Assembly: GCA_016935665.1 (NCBI GenBank)
Contig: JAFGQN010000166.1
Location: 1 to 61,939, forward strand
Origin: Deltaproteobacteria bacterium
Lineage (GTDB): Bacteria > Myxococcota_A > Polyangia > JAAYKL01
Length of the DNA stretch: 61,939 bases
Reading direction: 5' to 3'
Shown: piece after piece, positions 26,301 through 34,300 of the stretch
How positions within the stretch are numbered: the stretch's first letter is position 1
Layout: every line of letters begins with the position of its first letter
Translations under genes and position numbers: made by a program
The notes under the pieces: model-generated
What the model was told of the DNA's origin: nothing
Seen by the model: only the letters and a program-made list of their open reading frames with translations
The model's database searches: none

Positions 26301-27656
26301 TTGATAAAGCTATCCAATCCAACAAATAAAAACGAAGTTTTCCGTTTTATTTCGGAATCAATATCTTTCGGCAACTTGGGCTTATTCATTGGCGCAGGCT
26401 TTTCAAAAGCGGTAATGGATGAAGGAGGATTTTCTGTTGCACTCTCTTGGAATGAGCTACTTGAAAAAAGTTCAGCTGAGTTGGACATTGACTATAACTC
26501 CATCGATAAGCACTGCATCAGCTACCCAGATCTCGCTACAAAAATTTGCGAAATTTATTCAGCCCAACAAAACATTGAATATAAAGAGGCGGTAAAGACC
26601 TTTAAGAGATCACTCGCCGCCTTAACGAGCTGGTATCCGAACAAAGATAAAAGGGAGAAATACTCGCAGTACATCGAACAAATGAGCGCAAATTGGATCA
26701 TGACAACCAATTATGACCTAATTCTGGAAAGCTTACTAACAGGCAAATGCATTCCCTTGGCACCTACAGAATCGCTTTGCTCTCCAGCTGGGATGACACC
26801 GATCTATCATCTTCACGGCATTCGTTCGAATCCAGACAGTCTAATAATTTCCCAGGAAGATTACATCGAATTGTTCAGGCCCAATGAGTATCGGCAAATA
26901 AAGCTTGCCCTTACCATGAAAGAATCCACGGTACTCCTCCTTGGATATGGATTGGGTGATGTTAATGTTTTAACCGCTTTGGATTGGTCAACAAATGTCT
27001 TCAGCTCAAACGCAGGAAATTATCCAAACGAAACAATACAAATAGTCAGACGCAGTGCTCCCGCCCCTGGGCCTTATCGTGATAGAAATGGCATAGTTAT
27101 TTTTGAAACTTGCGAGATTGAATATTTTTTCAATGAATTCATTGAGCAGCATATCCTCTTTCAAAAAGAGCGGGAAACGCAAATATCTGCCCTGAAAACC
27201 TTCTCGGAACAATTGATTGACCCCAATGAAACAACGATACAAATGTTTATAGACGACGCTGACTATCGCAAACGAATACTTGCTGCTTTGGCCAATTTTT
27301 CACCATATGTCGTATCAGGCTTCATTTCTCTACTAAACAAAGTGTTGGATGAAACTTGGAAACGCGCTGAGCCAAACGGCGCGTTTCACGCATATAACCA
27401 AAATATCACCATTCTTTTAGACATCATCACAACTTTCAAACTTGAAAGCATTCCTCCTGCAGTATTCGAAACCATTGCGTACAACCTTGACAAAGTAGCG
27501 TATTATGTGGGGCCTCAATTCGGGAAATCGCACAGCGCCCACAGAACATTCGAACGGCAAAAGGCCAACTTATCTGAAGAAATAATTGCTGAATTGAAAA
27601 ATACAGCCACACAACATGGATATCTGGGACTAAAATCCTTGTTATCGAGAATTTGA
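26301..27656 (+). CDS. SIR2-domain protein, probable NAD-consuming defence effector
   Basis: A 451-residue protein. Residues 20-260 form a SIR2-like Rossmann domain: LGLFIGAGFSKA (27-37, NAD-binding GAGxS), IMTTNYDLILE (133-143, with the Asn-Asp pair), YHLHG (169-173, catalytic His 172) and LLLGYGLGDVNVL (212-224). The C-terminal 190 residues are helical and unrecognised. Stand-alone bacterial SIR2 proteins in defence islands (for example ThsA and the DSR proteins) deplete NAD during phage infection, so this is inferred to be a defence effector. TTG is the start, with GGGAGAA a few bases upstream. The AlbA_2-type gene follows 121 bp downstream on the same strand and may be co-transcribed. Confidence 0.82.
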   Translation: MIKLSNPTNKNEVFRFISESISFGNLGLFIGAGFSKAVMDEGGFSVALSWNELLEKSSAELDIDYNSIDKHCISYPDLATKICEIYSAQQNIEYKEAVKTFKRSLAALTSWYPNKDKREKYSQYIEQMSANWIMTTNYDLILESLLTGKCIPLAPTESLCSPAGMTPIYHLHGIRSNPDSLIISQEDYIELFRPNEYRQIKLALTMKESTVLLLGYGLGDVNVLTALDWSTNVFSSNAGNYPNETIQIVRRSAPAPGPYRDRNGIVIFETCEIEYFFNEFIEQHILFQKERETQISALKTFSEQLIDPNETTIQMFIDDADYRKRILAALANFSPYVVSGFISLLNKVLDETWKRAEPNGAFHAYNQNITILLDIITTFKLESIPPAVFETIAYNLDKVAYYVGPQFGKSHSAHRTFERQKANLSEEIIAELKNTATQHGYLGLKSLLSRI

Positions 27657-27777
27657 TTTGTGGCATATGCACTATCATTTCATCTTCGATTTCTGGCAAA
27701 TCCTTTTCAAATAGATACGGGCAATTCACTCTCCTCGCGATTTGCCAAGCCAATCTATTGATGATAACTCAATCCCC

Positions 27778-29226
27778 ATGAAGGAATCGCAGAACACCGA
27801 GTGGAAGGAACGCTGGCAGGACAAGTATCTTGAATGGGTGTGTGGCTTTGCCAATGCGCAGGGCGGCAAAATCGTTGTCGGGAAGACCGATACCGGTGAG
27901 GTGTGCGGTGTGTCGAATGCTCAGAAGCTACTGGAAACCATTCCCCAGAAAATCCGCAACCAGCTCGGGTTGATAGCCGATGTGAACCTTCATCACGAAT
28001 CGGGTAACGACTACCTCGAAGTTATTATAAAAGTTTCTTCAGCACCGGTATCGTACCGGGGCCACTATTACTACCGCACCGGCAGCACCAACATGGAGCT
28101 TACCGGAAATTCGCTCAATGAGTTTTTGCTGAAAAAGGCCGGTAATACCTGGGATGCGGTAATCGAAGAACGGGCCACACTGGACGATATTGATGAAAAT
28201 TCGGTGCGCCAGTATATCAAAGACGCCAAAACCGCTGGGCGGATTCCCAATGTGGAATCGCTGTCTACCCTTGAACTGTTGAACGGTTTGCGTTTATTGC
28301 GAGATAGCAAGGTCACTCGCGCCGCGCTGGTAATGTTTGGCAAAGACCCCGGCATATTCTTCCCTAATATGATGGTAAAAATTGGGCGCTTCGGTAAAGA
28401 CCATGCGGATTTGCTTTTTGAAGAAGCCCCCGAAGGCAACCTGGTGTTTCTGCTTCGCGAAGTGCTGGTGCAACTGGAGCACAAGTTTTTGGTGAAACCG
28501 GTTCGGTTTGAAGGAATGAAGCGCATTGAAATGCTGGAATACCCAATAGAGGCGCTGCGCGAAATCCTACTCAACGCCCTGGTGCACAAAAACTACATGG
28601 GGTCCATGATTCAGATGCGCGTGTATGATTACAAGCTGACACTTTGGAACCCCGGCGAGCTGCCTGAGGAAGTACCAGTGGAAAAGCTCACCGAAACACA
28701 CCAGAGCATTCCAAGAAACCCGCTCGTTGCCGGTGCCTGCTACAAAGCAGGCTATATCGACGCCTGGGGGCGGGGTATTCAAAAGGTCACCGACGCTTGT
28801 GAAGAGTACAAGATACCCGCCCCAAAATTTGAGGCGGAATCACTGGGATTAACCGTGATTCTCAAAAATCGGTTATCGCTGGAAGCGGCTGAAAAGAATC
28901 AAGAGGGACCAGGTAGGGACCAGGTTACCGACCAAGTTACCGACCAGGCTACCGACCAAGCTACCGACCAAGTCACCGACCAAGCTGCGGACCTGGTCAC
29001 CGAAGAAATTAACAGGCTTGTAAAAACGGTAAAAGGAGAAATGAGTCGAACCGAGCTGCAAAAAGAACTGGGGCTAAGGCATAGAAATCATTTCAAAAAC
29101 GCATACTTGATACCGTCTCTAAAAATTGGTTTTATTGAACTGACTCTTCCAGACAAGCCCAGCAGCCCATTGCAAAAATACCGCCTCAGCGCCAAAGGCA
29201 AAACCTATCTTGACTCGTTAAAATAA
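27778..29226 (+). CDS. Schlafen AlbA_2 / divergent-ATPase regulator with VTDQ repeat linker
   Basis: A 482-residue protein. The N-terminal AlbA_2 (Schlafen-type) domain reads ESQNTEWKERWQDKYLEWVC and FANAQGGKIVVGKTDTGEVCG. A middle domain follows, then the HATPase_c_4-like block REILLNALVHKNYMGSMIQM with NPGELPEEVP and AYKAGYIDAWGRGIQ-like sequence. Near residues 382-409 is a tandem (V/A)TDQ linker, then a C-terminal winged helix (SRTELQKELGLRHRNHFKNA). ATG at 27778 starts at the domain boundary; a TTG 12 codons earlier is possible. Such proteins are common accessory regulators, and some are defence-linked. The function here is unknown. Confidence 0.8.
   Translation: MKESQNTEWKERWQDKYLEWVCGFANAQGGKIVVGKTDTGEVCGVSNAQKLLETIPQKIRNQLGLIADVNLHHESGNDYLEVIIKVSSAPVSYRGHYYYRTGSTNMELTGNSLNEFLLKKAGNTWDAVIEERATLDDIDENSVRQYIKDAKTAGRIPNVESLSTLELLNGLRLLRDSKVTRAALVMFGKDPGIFFPNMMVKIGRFGKDHADLLFEEAPEGNLVFLLREVLVQLEHKFLVKPVRFEGMKRIEMLEYPIEALREILLNALVHKNYMGSMIQMRVYDYKLTLWNPGELPEEVPVEKLTETHQSIPRNPLVAGACYKAGYIDAWGRGIQKVTDACEEYKIPAPKFEAESLGLTVILKNRLSLEAAEKNQEGPGRDQVTDQVTDQATDQATDQVTDQAADLVTEEINRLVKTVKGEMSRTELQKELGLRHRNHFKNAYLIPSLKIGFIELTLPDKPSSPLQKYRLSAKGKTYLDSLK
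28918..29002 (+). repeat. 12-bp coding tandem repeat (ACCGACCAAGYT)
   Basis: About seven imperfect copies of ACCGACCAAGYT encode the (V/A)TDQ linker of the AlbA_2 protein. Further copies appear after the stop codon at 29234-29280 (ACCAAGTTACCGACCAAATT and neighbours), outside the reading frame's end. Copy number is a multiple of three bases, so expansion would lengthen the linker without a frameshift. Confidence 0.75.
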
Positions 29227-29377
29227 CGTTTCACTAACCAAGCCACCAACCAAGTTACCGACCAAATTACCGGGCAAGTCAAGTGCCGTTTGCCCGCCGT
29301 CGCTCCTTTGGAGCTATGGCGAGATCCTCAAAATACGTGTTGAAAACTGCAGTGATTTACTGCCAATTGTTGTCCCC

Positions 29378-29400
29378 AAGTGCCCCGCCAGTGCCCCGCA
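29378..29400. promoter_or_regulatory. Candidate integrase arm-type sites, right end
   Basis: AAGTGCCCCGCCAGTGCCCC holds two AGTGCCCC copies 12 bp apart, about 22 bp inside the right att repeat. The octamer is also found near the left end (19690). It is consistent with integrase arm binding. Confidence 0.4.
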
Positions 29401-29422
29401 GAGACTCGCCTGTCGGCCCGCT

Positions 29423-29542
<120 letters not shown>

Positions 29543-29582
29543 CTACCTTGGGTTAGAAGGTATCTCTAAAAAGAGCATCGGA

Positions 29583-29610
29583 AAAGTACTCGACGGGATG
29601 GATTTGTCAA
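29583..29610 (-). promoter_or_regulatory. Sigma-70-type promoter of tRNA-Thr
   Basis: Read on the minus strand, TTGACA (29610-29605) and TACTTT (29588-29583) are separated by 16 bp, placing the start of transcription roughly 30 bp upstream of the tRNA 5' end. The perfect -35 box makes a strong promoter likely. Confidence 0.65.
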
Positions 29611-29710
29611 GAGGAAAATAGAGTGAAGGTTTGGGGGGTTAGGGTTTGATGGGGTGGATGGCGAGACGGGTTTGTTGCGGGTGGGGATGATTTTTGGTAG
29701 AACTTTTTTT

Positions 29711-30675
29711 ATGTCTGTTGAAGTGGATGCATTTGAGGCGCTGGTGGGGCGGATTCGTTCGCTGTATGAGACAGAGTTGGGGGCGCTGGGAGTGACGGAG
29801 CGGCAGCGGCGGCTGGTGCGGGTGAATTGGCTGGTGGGACGGTATATTGTGGAGTCGGAGCAGGAGGGGGAAATCCGCGCCAGATATGGGTCGAAGCTGA
29901 TTGAAAAGTTGTCTTTGAAGCTGACCGAAGATTTGGGTTTGGGGTTTTCGAAACGAAAACTTGAGTATTCGCGGGCGTTTTATAGCGAGTATGAGATTGC
30001 GCAGACCTCTGCGCAATTGAGCTGGAGCCACTATGTGGCGCTGTTGTCGGTGCCGGACAAGGATGTGCGCGATGGGCTGATGCAACGAGCGGTGGATGAG
30101 AATTTGACACATGAGGCGCTGTTGCAGCTGGTGAAGGCACACAATCAACAGGTGGCGCAGGAGGCGGGTCGGAGAAAGCTGGTGCCGCGCAAGGGGCGGT
30201 TGAATGTGTGCCGGGTAATTGCAGTGGAAAGAGAAACGGGAAGCCGGGCGGCGCTGGACCTGGGGTTTTATGTGACGCAGCCGCTTTCACGGGCGCGGGC
30301 GAATAATTTTAGTGTTGGGCAGCATGTGGAGTGGCTGGATGAAGACGGGGGATTTCGCTTGCGTGGGATTGCGTGTAGAATTGGCGAGCGCTACTGCTAT
30401 GAAGGGTATTTGCAGAAGGTGGTGGATGGGGACACGCTGCTGGTGGAGGTGCTGCTGGCCAATGGGACGACGTTGCTTTCGCGGTTGCGGCTGAGAGCGA
30501 ACTGGGGACGGAGATGGGGGAACGCAGCAAAAGATTCGTTGAACGAACAATAAACATCGGAACAAGAATCAAAATATTAACATATGGTCGAGACCGGTAT
30601 GGACGGTATGTGGCGGATGTGTTTTTTGCGGATATTTTTTTGAATGAGTTGCTGATGGCGAAGGGAATGGGGTGA
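29711..30675 (+). pseudogene. DUF1016-N / staphylococcal-nuclease-like fusion, frameshifted
   Basis: The in-frame reading stops at 30553 (280 residues). Residues 5-140 are a DUF1016 N-terminal domain (RIRSLYETELGALGVTERQR, then LSWSHYVALLSVPDKDVRDG), which is DNA-binding in YhcG-type nucleases. The second half starts a SNase-like domain (YEGYLQKVVDGDTLLVEVLL and LSRLRLRA). At about 30494 the homology jumps one frame: ESELGTEMGERSKRFVERTI, then ILTYGRDRYGRYVADVF with LNELLMAKG, ending at TGA 30673-30675. A single lost base explains this. No slippery heptamer is seen, so a true frameshift mutation or assembly error is more likely than programmed recoding. Start ATG at 29711 is uncertain, since upstream in-frame ATGs exist. 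Confidence 0.72.
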
Positions 30676-30716
30676 GATGAGGGGCAACCACGGAGAGTTG
30701 CCCGTACGGATGCGTT

Positions 30717-31124
30717 TTATTTAATGATGAGTTCCCATTCAATTTTGGCGGTTTTGCTGAGCATGGCGGAGACGCCGCAGAAGGTGGTTTCGGACAGGGT
30801 GATGGCGCGCTCGATGTCCTGCCGGTTTGCCTCGTCGGTTTTGAAGGTGTAGGTGATTTTAATGGATTTGTACACTTTGGGATGGGTGCCGGTTTGTTCG
30901 GCGGCCACGGTGATTTCGAAATCATCGTAATCCACTTTCTTTTTTTCGAGGATGGAGACCACATCGAGGCCGGTGCAGCCCGCCAGACCGTAAAGGAGCA
31001 GACTTTTGGGACCAACGCCCTCGCCCAGACCGCCTGCGTCTTTGGGGGCATCCATGGTGATGCGGGCAATGCCGTCGTTGCTTTGGAATCGTTTGTTTCC
31101 CTGGTAGGTGGCTTTTATTTCCAT
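30717..31124 (-). CDS. OsmC-family hydroperoxide reductase
   Basis: A 135-residue OsmC/Ohr superfamily protein that reduces organic hydroperoxides by a Cys pair. The two conserved Cys are visible in LYGLAGCTGLDVVSIL and ETTFCGVSAMLSKT, with the family's central GGLGEGVGPKSLLL loop before the first. The start at ATG 31124 has AAGGA 5-6 nt upstream and matches the family N-terminus; a longer reading adds 20 codons. It is divergent from the activase gene and shares a 238-bp intergenic region with tandem repeats. It has the short YhfA-like form rather than Ohr. Confidence 0.85.
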   Translation of the reverse strand: MEIKATYQGNKRFQSNDGIARITMDAPKDAGGLGEGVGPKSLLLYGLAGCTGLDVVSILEKKKVDYDDFEITVAAEQTGTHPKVYKSIKITYTFKTDEANRQDIERAITLSETTFCGVSAMLSKTAKIEWELIIK

Positions 31125-31272
31125 AAAGTGTCCTTTTCCTTTCGGTTTGGTTTTATTTTCATCCAAATGGTAAGCACTGTTCAAATGCGGTCAAATATTC
31201 GCAGAGCGAAAAAACGCGGGTTCCCTTGCCCTGTCTGAAAAAATCGCGTTTTTGAGGGGTGCTTTTTTTCTG

Positions 31273-31326
31273 GACTGACACTCAAGTCTAGTGGTATTGG
31301 AGTGACGACTGACACTGGAGTCTAGT
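31273..31326. promoter_or_regulatory. Tandem 20-bp repeats, putative operator
   Basis: GACTGACACTCAAGTCTAGT (31273-31292) recurs as GACTGACACTGGAGTCTAGT (31307-31326), 34 bp apart, differing at two central bases. Each copy has a rough internal dyad (GACACT..AGTC). They lie in the divergent osmC/activase promoter region, 37 bp before the activase start, and may bind a dimeric regulator, three helical turns apart. Confidence 0.5.
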
Positions 31327-31362
31327 TTTGACTTCGTTTCTTTGTTTTAAGCAGGTAAAAAT

Positions 31363-34300
31363 ATGTTTTCAATTAAAAGAACCCTTGGCATCGATGTGGG
31401 TGCTGAAACCATTAAAGTTGTGGAACTTATTAGAGATGAAGCCGGCGAGGTACGCTGGTCGAAGCGCGCGGTGACGCAGCATCATAAGGAGCCCACCAAA
31501 GTGCTTGGCGAAATGCTTTTGGACTTTGACTGGGACGCCATTTCGGGCGCTGCGGTGACGGGCCGTCTGAGTCGTACCATGAACGTGCCGCGCATTCCCA
31601 TTAAGCAATCCCAGATTAAGGGCTTTGAATATTTGTTTGGCGAAAAACCGGCGACGATTGTGTCGATTGGCAGTCACGGGTTTTCGGTTTTGGAAATACG
31701 GGATTCAAATATCGAGATGTTTCGCGAGAATTCCCGATGCTCCCAGGGGACAGGGAACTTTTTGCGGCAACTGGTGGAACGATTTAATATGTCGATTGAG
31801 GACGCCAGTGATTTGTGCGCGCCGGTGAAAAAGCCGGCGCCGCTCTCGGGCCGATGCCCGGTGATTTTGAAAACCGACATGACGCACCTGGCCAATAAGG
31901 GGGAGCCGCAGGAGCGCATTCTGGCGGGCCTGTACGATGCGGTGTGTGAGAATGTGCAGGTATTGATTAAGCCGCGCGTGAGTCCCAAAGAGATGGTGCT
32001 CATTGGTGGGGTTACTCAGGCGGAGCGCATTCGGGCCAATTTTGCGGCATTTGCCCAAAAAAACGACATGACGCTGACGGAAACCGATGGGGATGCGCGT
32101 CTGTTTTTTGAAGCGCTGGGGTGCGCCGCCATTGCCATGGCGCAGGACGCTGCGGTGCCTCAAATGGCAAATCTGTTTAACCCGCCCGAAGACCATGCAC
32201 TGGAGACGCTGCCGCCGCTCTCGAACTACCTGGACAAGGTGACCCGATTGACTGCGGAGGAAAAACCGCCGGTTTCGGATGAGATGCGGTTGATTCTGGG
32301 TTTTGACATTGGCTCGACGGGCTCCAAGGTGGTGGCGGTGGACAGCCGTACGAAACGGGAGGTGTGGGAAGCGTACATTAATACCAATGGCGCACCGGTG
32401 GTGGCGGCGCAGAATCTGATGCAGCAGTTTGTGGACAGTGCTTTTGCAAGGGTGCCGGTGATTGCGGTGGGCGCCACAGGCAGTGGCCGCGAAATTGTGG
32501 GCTCGCTGATGACCACCTGTTATGGCGGCGAGAATGTATTTGTAATGAATGAGATTGCCGCTCATGCGGAAGGCGCTCTGCATTTTGACCGGACGGTGGA
32601 CACGATTTTTGAGATTGGCGGTCAGGACGCCAAGTACATTCGATTGACGCAGGGGCGTGTGGTGGACGCAGCCATGAATGAGGCCTGCAGCGCCGGGACG
32701 GGATCGTTTATTGAGGAGCAGGGCAAGAAGTTTCAGGGAATTGAAAATGTGATTCATTTGGCCGATGAGGCGCTACAGGCAGAAAACGGGGTGTCACTGG
32801 GACAGCACTGCAGCGTGTTTATGGCGGAGATTATAGACGAAGCGGTGGCCTCTCATGTGCCGCAGCGGTCGATTATTGCGGGTATTTACGATTCGATTAT
32901 TCAAAACTATTTAAACAGGGTGAAGGGCAGCCGGTCGGTGGGCAAGGTGATTTTCTGTCAGGGAATGCCGTTTGCGTCGGATGCTCTGGCTGCGTCGGTA
33001 GTGCGTCAGACAGGGGCGCAGGTAATTGTTCCGCCCAATCCGGGAACGGTGGGAGCACTGGGAATTGCGCTGCTCAGTTTGAAAGAGCTGGCGCCCAGTC
33101 TGGAAGACGGTTTGGATTTGCACCGGTTTTTGAATGCGGAAATCATAAAAAAAGATGTATTCACCTGCAAGTCCACCAAGGGGTGTGGCGGCAGTGGCAA
33201 TTACTGTCGCATTGATCGCATTACCACTGTGGTGGAGGGGGTGACGCAGAAGTTCACCTGGGGCGGTGGCTGCTCGCTGTACGACAAAGGGACAGGCAAG
33301 AAGAAATTGCCCGACCTGTCGCCCAATCCATTTAAAGAACGCGAGGAGCTGGTGGCAAAGATTTGTGAACGGTTCGTGAAACGCCCGAACCACCCCACAA
33401 TCGCCATTACGGACCAGTTTGTTTTGAAAAGCATGTTTCCGTACTTTACATCTTTCCTTTACGATTTGGGGTTTGATCTTGAACTGCACATGGCGGCGGA
33501 TCAGGCGACGCTGAAACGAGGGATTGAAGACGCCAATGTGCCTTTCTGTGCGCCCATGCAACAGTACCACGGGGTGGTGACCGAAATGGCAGAGAGCAAG
33601 GCGGACTACCTGTTTTTGCCCATGGTGCGTGGCACACAGCGCATTGGGTCGGAGCCCTGGGCGAGATTGTGCCCGATTGTACAGGGGTCGGCGGACATGC
33701 TGATTTCGGACCTTGGAGAGATTAATGCGAAAATTGTTTCTCCGGTGATTAATATTGGTAAAAAGAACTTTGAATCGGTGCTCTTTTTGGACAGCATGAA
33801 GGCGTTGGCCGAGGAGCTGGGCGTGGCCCACAAAAACTGGCGCGCGGTGGTTCGCAAGGCCGCGGCGGTACAGGAAAAGTTTGACGCGGACTGCATTAAG
33901 GTGGGCGAGCACGCGCTGGCATTTTGCGAGAAAACCGGCGTGACACCGGTGGTGGTGCTGGGACGGACCTACACGATTTACAATGATGTGCTCAATTCCA
34001 ATGTGCCTGCCATTTTGCGGGAACAGGGGGCGATTGCGGTTCCGGTGGATTGCTACCCCATTGGTGAGGAAACGCCGATTTTTCCCAAAGGGTACTGGGG
34101 ATATGGTCAGAAGAACCTGAGAGCGGCCCATCAGATTCGGCGAACGCCCAAACTGTTCAGTCTGTTCTGCAGCAACTATTCGTGCGGGCCGGACAGTTTT
34201 AATGTGCATTTTTACAATTACATTATGGAAGGCAAGCCGGCCGCTATTATTGAGACCGATGGGCACAGTGGCGATGCGGGCACCAAAACGCGAATTGAAG

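Noticed and set aside
28918-29002. Short tandem repeats considered as a CRISPR array
   Set aside because: They are 12-bp contiguous units that keep an open reading frame and encode a (V/A)TDQ linker. There are no spacers and no cas genes.
19347-29330. A second pair of similar sequences (CGCCGTCGC...CTTTGG...TCAAAATAC) near 19347 and 29295, considered as another att repeat
   Set aside because: Similarity is patchy, with several gaps, and the right copy lies inside the island. The 90-bp tRNA repeats explain the boundaries fully.
30480-30560. Programmed ribosomal frameshifting in the DUF1016-SNase gene
   Set aside because: No slippery heptamer or clear downstream pseudoknot is seen at the switch, so a lost base is the simpler explanation.
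31705-34266. Long minus-strand ORFs (350 and 451 codons) opposite the activase gene
   Set aside because: They are the antisense of a well-supported gene, have His/Arg/Gln-rich composition and no recognisable domain.
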